64,000 nt of DNA from Saccharina japonica (Eukaryota; Sar; Phaeophyceae; Laminariales; Laminariaceae), in contig MEHQ01001114.1 in the NCBI GenBank assembly GCA_008828725.1, positions 478,748-542,747 on the forward strand, written 5' to 3'. The notes under the pieces were generated by a model, which made no database searches, was not told the DNA's origin, and saw only the letters and a list, made by a program, of their open reading frames with translations. Positions 1-11,800 of this stretch are shown here, piece by piece. The position numbers and the translations under genes are program-made. The stretch's first letter is position 1; every line of letters begins with the position of its first letter.

Positions 1-1030
1 ACGGTGTTTGTCCCTTTCGATTCTGCTAATCAAGGAATGCGCCGCCTTCAGCCAGCTTAAATACCAAAAAAAAAAAATTACCGCCCATATAGCCCTAAAC
101 GCAAGCACCGCCCGTAACAAAACATACGGTATTTTCCTGTCACCAACTATACTCACGCGAAACTAGGGTATCCGCGCAGTTATGAAGTGTCAATTGGTTT
201 TGTGAAACAAAGCCGACTTGGGGTTTATCGCACCGCACCAGCGTCCACTACAGTACAGGAATACGTCTCCAATCTCCAATCCTTAAATAGAGAAAACCTC
301 AACAACTTCCTACCTCTCATAATTCCTAAAACACTCTCAATTTTGTGAACATACCAAAGCAGCCCAAATTTCCAAAAGCGCCAACCTCCTCCAACGTTTG
401 ATATACCCCCCCTTCCTTTACCGAACGCTTCAGCGTAAGGAATCGAAACCAAAAACCGTACGCCCTCAGCAACCCTATCATTAAATGAACAACAACTGCC
501 TATCAAAACCCTTCACCAACGAAGTTAGAACACCCTCAACATATCGAGCTATTAAATGACCACAAAACCATCGCAAGACTACGGAGAAACTCAAAAACGT
601 CCCACGATCCTCCCTTAGTTAAGACACGCGCATGCTTTAGAGGTAGACAAGCGACATATCTGTCCTAGCTACCAGTTCACTGAGAAAGTGGTGCGAAGGC
701 TCCCGCATGAAAACCCAAAAAGCAAAAGCCGTGCACCTTTAGCACATCTGAACCCCTCTCATTAAACAAACCAACAATGCCGATCAAAACCTTACGCCAA
801 CATCAACGTTGGCATACCCTCAGCATACCCAGCTATTACATCACCACAAAAAAGCCCCGCAAAACTACGGTAAAGCTCAAACACCTCCCATGATATCCCT
901 CTGGTTAGGAAACCCTCCACATGATACGGGGGACAAGCGATACATCGGCCCTCCCTACCGGTTTACTGAGAACGTGGTCAAGTGCGTGTAGAGGTAGACT
1001 AGATGATAGGGTTGTGCGCAAGCTGCCCAG
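1..1030. repeat. Diverged direct repeat pair, AT-rich flank
   Basis: Bases about 478-680 and 762-990 are alignable diverged copies: both run from CATTAAA through CAACAA..TGCC(G/T)ATCAAAACC to AGCTATTA(A/C)AT..ACCACAAAA and CTCCC..TTAG. This is an old tandem or segmental duplication. No gene is recognised; the ORFs here are short and lack family features. Confidence 0.5.
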
Positions 1031-2776
1031 TACCCTGATCATCCTCGAACACCAGTACGCACGGCATACCGACATCATGCAACATGAAACGCAAAAAAAA
1101 ACTGCCTCAAAACCACTAGTGGATTGGTGACGCCTGCCAGCGCCAAAAAAAACATTCCTCTGTTGCAGCAGAGAGTGTGGTGCATGTATGTCTCTCCTAG
1201 AAAGTCAAGACACTCAAGAACCCCCACACATCGCTACCCCCTCCCTCAAACTTGCTTCCTGTCAGCCGCCTTGCTTGCGTTGAGTCTGCGTCCAGAAAAT
1301 AACTGCAAGCTCAGGTCCCCCTACTGTTCTCCTCACGGACGGAATCCGGAATTAACTCCTCCGTCTCACATTCCCAAAATTACGAAGTACCGCCTTCCAG
1401 TGCACAAAACTAAGCGCAGCGTACCTAGCCACTGCTCTTATGGCGTCGGAGACATCTGATCGAATCTTGGCTGATCGTCAAACTATCGAAACGACCAACT
1501 GAGGAAGTGACCAGCCCCCTGGCTCTTCATTGCCATCGAGTTCCACAAGTCACACGCTAACATAGAGCGGAACACTCGTAATTTATCCAAACCCCTTTTT
1601 CATCTGACAAGGGTTCAGCGAAATACTGCTGGGAAAACTGCAGCACCCTCTTTTCTCAATCCCTCTCGTAGACACCCCGATGAGCATCCACGTTACTTTG
1701 CGAGCTTATCGACCGGAGATAGATGGTCCAGGCCCCTGCCAAATTGGTAGCACCTTGCGTTCTCTCCTTCCGTAAATGTAACACCCACATGCACTGCCTA
1801 AGTTAACACTTATCTCCCTCTCTCCATCAAAAGAAGCATGCATGCATCAACCAGGAGCAGCAAACACTCCCGATAACAACGCAGCTAATACTCCCGAAGA
1901 CTCATTGCGTCGATGGCTGCTTGAAGCGATACACGTTCTCGTTCACCCTTACCGTGTTCGCCAAACATCTACCGCAACCCCGAGGCCAAGTACGAGTACG
2001 CCTTTTCCACCAGGCGAGCTTTCATGGAAGCCTACTCGATTTCAAAATGCCGCAAAGCAAAATCTAGCTCGCACGCCCTCAATTGTCATTTACCGAACGC
2101 TCGAAACAGGAAGGGTCAGACGCGTGCAGCAATGTGGCAAAATTCGGGGGCTTGAAGCACGGCCGCTGGTCACCCAGGGTGATGCCGACGTCCTCGCTAG
2201 GGGCGAGAAACGCCGTCAATTCACGCGATATCCCTCCCGCCCCCCCTGGCAGACAGGGCCTACTCACCACCGGCAGTGACAACTACCCGTATCGTTCAAT
2301 ACGCACTGGATCCTTGCGGCGACCGGCGTCGGCGGGTCCAGGGGTATCGTACACCGAGAAAAGGGCGGTTTTTCCCATCATCAACTATTGTGTGGTGTCC
2401 TAGTCAATGTCCTGCCCGCTGTTACCCCGGCAACGGTAAAAAAGGACGATTTCGCCGTGGGGGCTGAGGGTTGCACGGTCGGCAGCGCTGAGGACAAGAT
2501 CGGCTTCGAACGGCGACGAACGAATACCCGCTATGTATCCGTGTTCGCGGCGGAGACAAATCGGCGGGAAGAGGCTTCCGCCATAGCTGGCCACGAACAA
2601 ACACATTGAAACCATTTCTCCAAAAACGGCACGCTTCGCCTCTCCGCCAAGAGGCAGTGTAGAAACAAGCAGCATGCAACATGCTCACTACAAAACCCAT
2701 GGACGGCTACGTATGTAAGCTAGGTTTATCGGTATACGTTTGCCTTAAGGCTTGCCAATGTCTTTTAGCGCTGCGC
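1031..2776. other. Downstream flank of the GT2 gene, no recognised gene
   Basis: GC content rises between about 2080 and 2640, and several overlapping short ORFs run on both strands, none with a recognisable family. Minus-strand 2090-2190 is bordered by possible splice sites (CTAG|CGAGG and TTCG|GTAAAT) and could be an exon of another transcript, but nothing confirms it. Confidence 0.3.
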
Positions 2777-2846
2777 TCACTTCGACGAGTTCGCGTCTAG
2801 CCGCTGGGTGCTAGACGAGGAGTTGCGCATCAGGTGCAAGGCGTTG
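2777..2846 (-). CDS. GT2 gene exon 11 (C-terminal tail and stop)
   Basis: Acceptor ATCCAG|C completes a Cys codon with exon 10 and leads into NALHLMRNSSSSTQRLDANS and a TGA. Continuation of a helix followed by a short polar Ser-rich tail is typical for a C-terminus. It is supported by phase, by the acceptor and by the natural-looking end, but the piece is short, so it is less sure than exons 3-9. No clear polyadenylation signal was seen below it. Confidence 0.6.
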
Positions 2847-5800
2847 CTGGATTCTGAAAGCCCCCTATCATACTACAATACAATGTGGCCTTCGTGATTC
2901 AACCCAACGTAGAACGACCAAGATACTCGTACATTCTCAGACGAATGGACACACACATGCAAACAAATCATAGGAACCCCTGGACTTGGATAACCCTGCG
3001 CTAAACCCTCGTTCTATCCACGAGTGGAACCCTCCTAGCGTCAAGCAAGCGCAGCCGTGGCGGGAAAAACACCACCGCAATCTGTCTGGGGTCCTTCGTA
3101 CTTATAATTCCGTTTGACCAAAGCCGTTCGAAGTTATCATGAAAAGTGCTAAGTAAATGTATCGCCTAAACAACCAATCCGCTCGTGAAAGACCTATATA
3201 TCACATACTATGGTACAGTATAGTTAGACTACAGCTCAAACGTTTATCGGAAATAGGCCCCCCAGTCCAGGGCGGGCTTGAATCCGTCTTCTGCAGGTGT
3301 GTACCCCTGTCTCTCGGTCCAAAGGATTCCTTCAGTACCACAGCGTAGAGAGACTGACGGCAGTGGAGGATAGCACTAGAGCAACCGCGGGCAAGAAGTC
3401 GTACAGCCGAGATTCCTGCATCCTGCAGGAGAAGACAGCAGAAGTTGCGAGAAGACAGCAGAAGTTGCACGTTCTCAGTTGGGAACGTGAGCCGAAACGT
3501 CACGTCCTATATTAGAAGCGAAAGCAAGTGCATACAGCTGCTGTCTTGCCTCTATCGGGCTCATCAATGTTTACAATACAGCCAAGGCCGCTTGGTTACT
3601 GTCGGGCCACGGCGCGAAATACTTGCGAGAACACTCTGTAGAACACTGGTGACGCTCCCAACATCCTTTGGGAGTTGTGAGGGGGGAAACGTCTGACGGT
3701 AATGACGAATATATCACCATTCACACTACACGACGGCGCCCGTGGATCTGGGGTAGGAACTGTGTCGGAACGGCAATACGGGGGTATGACCCGCGCCTAT
3801 AATGTTAGTCCTCGTACCGACGGGCTGTCTTCTATAGCGGGCGAAATAACTAATTTTTCGCGTCTTAGCCGGCGGCATATGGGTTTCACGAAGGCGTGTT
3901 TTGCCCTTAACCCATTCAAATGCATGCTATGGTAGAGGTGCACCATGATATTTCTGAGGATGGTCACTTAAGGAGCTCTATACGTCGCGCAAAAACTGAT
4001 TTTGGAGGGAAAAATAAGTGCTAGTTGACGACCACTCTTCCGACCTGAGTGTACTTGGAACTGTTCTGCAAGACAAGGATGGGACTTCGACGCTTTTCAG
4101 TGAAGGAGCCCCGTCGCTCAGAAACCGTTTCAGTCCAAAAGTGCTACCTCGATCGTAGCACGCGTCTTCGGAACTGAAATACATGTCCCACACTACAGTA
4201 ATTCCAGGTAGGTTGTCCCGAAATTCGTGGGACCAGTTCTTAAGGGGTTAGGCAATGACGGTTTTGATATGTTACAGCATAAAAGAGCGTGGGCTTGAGT
4301 TGGACATGCCATCAGGCCACTACCAAGGCCGACGTACTGCTGTAGCTTTGAGAGACATTACAGCACCAAGCTCTCCAGGAACCGAACGAGGCGACTCTGG
4401 TGCATTATTGATTGTGACATGTTCTCGGCTCGCTCGCATGAAACAAGAAACCCGCGGGATGGCACCCTCTTACCGTAACACTGCGCCCCAAACGACAAGT
4501 ACCGTCGTCGCCGCGTTCCAGATGAGCATGACCCGCACCGATGAGATATACGACCGGGAAGAGCTCCTGGAACAGCGGTGGCCACGGCAGGCGTGTCCAT
4601 GGGTGAGACACATTGGTGAGTGGGATAAAGTCTGCTTCAGGTATCGGGATCCAGGTATGGCGACCAATCCATCGACGAAGGCCATAATACGAATCGCGTA
4701 CTGTAGGAAGAGCATGCAGCAGCGCGAATATCGCCGTACGACAGCTTCTGGAATTGCAATTCAAGGGCATCCCCTGCCTAAGATGTGCTGTGTAGTCCCT
4801 CTCCCGTTCGACACCTTTACCGTCTCGATATTGATGACATGGTTACCGAGCGAGTGACGCGTGCCTCGTGGTCATCGCACACGCTGTTGATGTAAGTCGC
4901 ATGTCGGCATCACGGCCCATTTACGCTGCTGCAGTCTAGTTTTTCACTGCTTTCGTTCCGGTGTAGGCAAGGAGACAATTGAAACCGTGGCTTTTCATAT
5001 TGCTCGCCGAACATCTGAAATTTTGATGAGTGTGATATAGTACCTTTGGGATGCCCCACCACCCGATGGCACCCACGTGGCGGATGTTCCGAAGATGTTG
5101 TCTTTGATGGCGAAGGCATATGCGTAGCTGGTTCGACATGAGCAGAGGCAAGACCAGACGGCAAGAACCAACCGGCCCGAAGAGAAAGAGTTGACAGTAT
5201 CAGCGTCAAGGGAAAGCATCCCGATAAATATTCAAGGAAGCATCTTCACAGTTTGGTCCTTGGCGACAAGAGTATTTCATCGTATGCTTTGGTAGGTATC
5301 CGCATCGATACAGAATCTCACAAGTCAACATTGAACTACCGCGACTACCGTACACAGTAAAGAGTTAGCCTTGTCATCACCCTATGCAGACCTATGCAGA
5401 CACATCTGAAAACGGGGGAGAGCGCACGGGAATGAAGTGCATTCTTTCCGACGGCCCGCTTGAAGGTTCGACCCTTGTGGTGCAAGATACGTTTGCCTCT
5501 ATATACCAGGTGGGACCACGCTTGAGTGAACTAAACACCCATGGCCTCATGACACCACCGTTGACAACCACATCAAACACTAAACGATAATCGTACGCGT
5601 ATTGCGGTCGTTGGGAGTGGAGGACGTGATGGCCCACGTGAACTTAACCCCTTGGGAACTGGTCCCACATATGTGCGGACAAGCTACATGGAATCAGTGT
5701 ACGTTATTGTCCAGTTCTGAATGGGGTAACGTGTTCACCATGGGCCCTTATTTACCAGAAATCCGCCTGTGTGGGTTTTTGGCGGTTCCTGCATGCGGTT

Positions 5801-8800
5801 TATTCTGTATCGCGGGTCAGCATGTAGGGTTCAGGTCTGGTTAGGGTTCGGGCGCCTAGCGGGAGCTCGGTGGACGAGTGCTGCGAACAACAAGGTAACG
5901 CGTTTTGTGCAGAGTATGGTGGACACGGAATCCCGAAGCGAGGTAGTACGAGCTACTCGAGAAAGCTGGAAAATAGTCTCGATACATTTCCTGCACTATG
6001 GAACATTGTCTGTGTTCACTGGGCTGCGCTTTCATAATCTCAAATCAACGGCTTTGCCTGCTTGCAGGTGTAGAGCTCCCATGAGATACCTCAAAGCATA
6101 CGATGGGCCTACCTACCTTACCATCCGCGATCGAGGCGGGCTTAAAATCACGAACGTGTCGTTTCTCTCAAGGATTGCGTACAGTACAGGACACCTAATA
6201 CGAAACAGGCTGGTAAGAAAGCCAGGCTGAAATTTCGAGTAAAAGAAGAAATTCAGGAGAGTTTATCTTGAAATTAGTGTAGAACGCAACCTCCCTCAAA
6301 TATGAAATCCAGCCTTGACCAGATTTTCTGTTTTTTATTAGGTGTCCCGTACCGTACTGAAACTACCGTTGGAGCGGCTCTCTTTTCGGCTCGATGTTGC
6401 ACTCCTGGCCCTAAGGCATCACTGTCTTACGGCCTTGCATGATCTACACATACCTGTTTTGATGCTCGTGGGATATCGTTCACTCACCATTGGATGACGG
6501 CGACCCGGTACCAGCACAAGGACCTCCACACTCGCTGTGTATACGAGGTGCATCTGAACGACCTACACCAACACGGAAGCACGAACGTCGCGAAAGCAAA
6601 GGAGGGGCCGACAAGCCCCGCATGATACCACCGCATCCCATCCGGCGCCACCCAGATCAGGATCAGCACCGGCAACGGAGCCAAGAAGAGGAACTGGCGC
6701 AAAGGAGAGGCACACGGGCAAGCAGGGGGGGCGCGAAGACACGGGAGAAGCTAGCGCATAAAAACTACATGTTTAGATACGATTCGCTTGATAGGCCGGG
6801 AAGGGGCAAGATGGCGAAATATAACCTGGTATGTGGACATCGTACAGCACGGGGTTGCAAAAATCGCGAACACAGTTTTCCGAACGTACGAAAACTGTCA
6901 CATCCTGTGTCAGCCAGACTCATCCCACGGTATACCGTAAAGGGGTTGGAGTCACAGTAGTTTTTTGCCTTCTGAGGCAATTTTTTGTTACTGAATGTTG
7001 TCACTGGGACCGGTTGAGCTCCTTAAGGGAGAAATTACCGGTTATATGTGATATATTTGCTAGCGTATGCTTCGTGACGCATGCTACGATAGAGGTGCAC
7101 CATATTCTTCCTGAGCTCCTCGCTTAAGGAGCGTCATACCTCATCTAAAATAATGATTTTGGATGAAAATAAAAGTGCTGCCGGATGCGAAACCTCATGA
7201 CCGAAGTATACTCTGAAACATTATTCGCCACAAGCATGAATGAAAGTCCGACGAATTTGGGTTAAGGAGCCCGATCGTCCAGAAAACGATTCAGCCAAAC
7301 AGTGCTACCTCTACCGTAGCACGCGTCTCGTGTAGGATTGCTGGTATATGTAGGTCCTGCAGACGTTCGTCGGGTTGCACGAACAACCTTAATCGAAGTC
7401 ATGATCCTGGTGAGACATCGAGCTCCTCCCATATGAGGAACTCAGAAAATATGCCGCCACCCCTAAAAGGGTATTGTTGCTCAACCAACGAACATGCCAA
7501 CCAACGTCTTTCTATGCTGCGTATACACCTGTCTACCATGCACAGGGTACTACAGCAATACGTGTGTGAATGATAAAGTTTCGCGACTCGTAGCCACGCG
7601 CCATAGAAGACCGAAGGCTGTCGTGGCACGCTATGGCTAACCACCACCCAATGTGTTGTTTATTGCTCCAAACGCACCGCTAGCTTGAGGCGATAAAGCT
7701 ATGTGATGCTGTACTGGAGTTGAACACAATGGAGGTATACGCCTCGAGGGCAAATGCGCCCCGGCATGATTAATAGTCGCCTCATGCGAGTCCGCCATAA
7801 ACCCTGGGGCAGAAAAACAGTCCCCCATCCAACCGGTCTGATAGACACAAGGACCACTACTCGACAACGCTTATGATACGATGATACAGGTACACTACAG
7901 TGCATATCATAGCACGGGGAGCATGCATCTTTGGATGGGGCCATATCGTCCGAATAACGACCATAAATAGGAGGGAGTAGGAGGGAAAAGGGCAAGTACC
8001 GTAAGTGAAATACATAGTTTTACCATTTTGCAACGGAGCCTTAATCTACTCGAAGCATACCCACTATGAAGTCACCTCACCCACTCCAACTGAGCACCAC
8101 AACCAACTTCAACCACCACAGTATATGTACACCGCAACTACGTATATTCATTTACTTGATGACCATGGCAGTGGACAACATGTACAGCTCACGGCGCAAA
8201 TATTGCAGATTGGCGTTTAAAAAGGCGGACACGCATGCCCCCTAACGGAAAACCGGACCACCGCCACCACGGCAGATTCTTGTATGTTCACCATGGCCGC
8301 AAAGAAGTAGTGAAGCGTGCCGCTGCAGAAAATCATCTTTTGCATCTTAGTGAGGTCTGCCGTCCAGAATTTCCGCCGTAAAACGAGGGTCACGTTCCCC
8401 GCGCACCAGCGGTACTGCTGCATGAAAAAACTTCGCGGCTCGTCAGGGCAGACGCCGAGCGCGAGGCAAAGCGGCACGTAAACCACCTTGGTGCCACGAA
8501 GGAGGGGGGCGGACAGGGGGGTGGGGGGGGGGCAGGTTTGGTTAGCATCAGCTGCAATATGGTTGTCTTTTCCTCCTCGCGTTTTTATGTCTGCCGCGCT
8601 TGAGCTGGTATGGCACACAATATGGTTTAATGTATACGTCCTAACCAACCATAGTTATATATATACACACAGGTGTCGGAATCAAGGTACACTCGTTTAC
8701 GGAGAGCGCAACGGGAGCATTCACCTAGATAATGTAGAGTTAGATTACGTTTCGGCTCGCCGCGGGGAGGAAACAGGACAAAAACACCGATACACATGCA

Positions 8801-11800
8801 GCAGCAAGAAAACACACACCCCCTGGCCATATCAAACACCCAACTCCAACGTAACGGGCGAGGGAAATTATCTGTTGTCCTCCAGGAGGTTATCAGTTGA
8901 GGCTGACGCGTCCATCGTCTATACCTCCGACCCGCTTACAAGAGTAGCACGTTACCTTGAAACCGGCTTCGGTGATCTTGCATCCCGTGCGTATGTCCTC
9001 GGAGTGCTCGATGGCGACAACGCCACCGAACGGTTCCACGGCCCCGCGTCGATACACGGCGCAGCTTCCGACGCAGACTGATGCCGCGAACTTATTTCGA
9101 TTCATCTGACGAGGCGCGAAGATGAACACGTGACCGATTGATATGTGGGCGAGTGTCAGTCAGTTTTTCACTGCTGACGTGGAGTTGTACGACGCGACGG
9201 AGGGACCTCGTTTAGTCCGTCGCGTCTTGCTCTGAACAAAAAGTCGAGCGCAGTCGGGGTGTAAAGCATGTACGTTATTTCGGTAAGGGTGTGTGTTCAT
9301 TAAACGACCGAGACAGAGGAGCCGTTTCATGGCCCCTTCGCAAACACAAACGAACCATCTCATGTATATATGTAGGAAGTATGTATACATCGTCACATCA
9401 CAAACACCCAGTACAGCCAGTACTCCAATATTCCAGTACCAGCACAAGCATGAGTGTCAATCCAGTGCGCCACGACTACACACGAACACAAAAAAAAAAA
9501 CATTAAAGCTAAAGGTTTCAACAAAGGAGGCATACATGTAACCCTTCCGTTGTACTGGTGACCTTTAAGCGCGAGCCACCTACGCTTGTTTTTCACACAA
9601 ACAAGAAGCGTATACAGGTTTAAGCAGTCGACGCATGCTACGGTAGAGGTACACCCTGATTTTTTGTTACGCTTCATATTTTGAGAGCTCTATACTAGTA
9701 GGAAGGCAAAAACTGATTTCGGAGGTAAATACAACTTGTAACCGAGGGGTACGCGCCCAAAAGAGAAAACGACACCATGCTAGGAAGGTCGGAATGAAAA
9801 ACAAACCGGATCGCTGTGATCACAGCACGAAATGTTCGAAATTCATTTTGTTTTTTTGTTCCTTTTGTTTCACTTGGTTTTAGAGACCCCCCCTTTTTTT
9901 GACCGGGAAACATATAGGGGGGTCTCTAAAACCAAGGTAAAAAAGGAACAAAAAAAAAACACAAAATTAATTTCGCTCTTTTCGTCCTGTGATCACAGCG
10001 ATCCGGTTTGTTTTTCATTCCGACCTTCCGAGGAGTGTGGTGTCGTTTTTTCTTTTTGGCGCGTGCCCTCGTGTAACCCATATGATTAATCCCATGGCCG
10101 GTGTTTAAACTGAAAACTATTTTGACACAAGACTGAAAATTGTGACACCTTTGGGTTAAGGAGCTCCGTCATGCAGTAACCGTTTCAGCTAAAAAGTTAC
10201 ATATCTATCGTATCTTTCGTCAGCCATCCCGTCCCACTCGCGCCCAACTACGGCCTGCTCACACAGACGGACAGGGAAAAGGTCACACAACACACCATAC
10301 CGTATCGTACCGTGGGAAGTAACACCCCACCCTCGCGATCTCACACGAAGCAACCTAGGAAGGCGACCTTAACTACCAGGTATCATCCAGTACAGTAGTT
10401 ACGTTGCACATCCGAACACCACGCTCGCCTGCTCCATGCGGTAGAACAACTCCTGGTTAGTTCCGGCCCCCTTCTCGATCCAAGTCTGCTCCTTCTGCCA
10501 CCGGAAGCATTGAGGGGTTTGCACGATGCCGACGGCGGGATCCATGAGGTAGGCGACAGTCTCTCGTAGAAACTCGGGCCGTGGGCAGAAATCGGCGTCG
10601 AATATGACCACGGCTTCCCCCGATGTGCGAGCGAAGGCGTTTCGGACGTTTCCCGCCTTCTTCAGCACGGGGCGGTCGTCTCGTCGAATATCTGCCGTAG
10701 CAAGGTGGAAAGCGATTCCACAGATAGGCAATGCTTAGAGTTGTAAAGGTGAGTCGAGCACGGAGGCTTTCGATGCCGGGTATCGGGGTTGTAACTTTGA
10801 GCCCTAATGTTTCTGACTGGCAGGGCTTCTCCTTAGCTGTGGGAAATTACGTACTACCGCACGCAGTGTATTCGACGATGTGGGCTAAGGAGCCTACTCT
10901 ATGTAATCTGCGGTGCTATCCGATTTACTCGATATTGTGCGATGGACGCCGACTCGTCACGAATGTGCCGCACCACGCTCGCAAACGACGTACAGGCGGG
11001 GGGGTTACCCGGCCTGACGTCACCCACTCCGACTCGTGGTTTATCTGCCGCCCCATTTTGACGAAGGCGAGGACTCGTTCCCGACTTGATGCACGGTGTC
11101 TCGTCTTGTCATCTGTTGTGCGTACTGTAGTAAAGGAACAGATGACGCAGCTCTAACAGTAACAGCAGAAGAGGTCATTATTTGCGAGAGACGCATGCTA
11201 CGATAGAGGTGCACCTTGTTTTTCCTGAGCTCCTCACTTAAGGAGCGTCATACCCTACCGAAACAAATAATTTTGGAGGAAAATAAAAGTGCTGCCGGAT
11301 GAGAAAACTTATGACCGAAGTATTCTCTGAAACATTTTTCGTCACGAAAATGAAATTCCGACGAATTTGGGTTAAGGAGCCCGATCGTTCATAAATCGAT
11401 TAACCCCAAAAGGGCTACCTCTACCGTAGCACGCGTCGAGACGAGCGCTGGGTCATCATCTAGTTGCTGTAGCGAGTAGTTGAGATTGTCAAGGCGAGAC
11501 GTCGCTATGACCAGATGAACGGGGCCGCTATTTATCGCTCGTGGTGCGTCTACAGTATACAGCAGTTTTTCCACATTTAATGGGCACCTTGCATGCACGT
11601 TTGCCTTTAGAGAGAGTGTTTGCAAACCGGTAGTAGGGTCATACTGTATAATGGATATACACATATATATGTGTGTATGTATTCGAGGGTTTCTCGCCCG
11701 GGCGTCAAACCTGGTTACGTTGGCCGAACTACCTGGAAAGGATACCCTCAGCGAAAATACTCAAAACGAAATGATCGTGCTGCGATATGGCATGTTCGAG

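Noticed and set aside
2079-2700. Further 3' exons of the GT2 gene
   Set aside because: GC-rich open frames exist on the minus strand, but no phase-matched junction or family similarity was found, and exon 11 already gives a natural stop.
4255-4857. 200-codon plus-strand ORF
   Set aside because: It lies antisense to GT2 exon 9 and its flanks; no family features, and the minus strand has splice sites and conserved motifs.
8488-9081. 197-codon plus-strand ORF
   Set aside because: Antisense shadow of GT2 exon 5 and the intron beside it.
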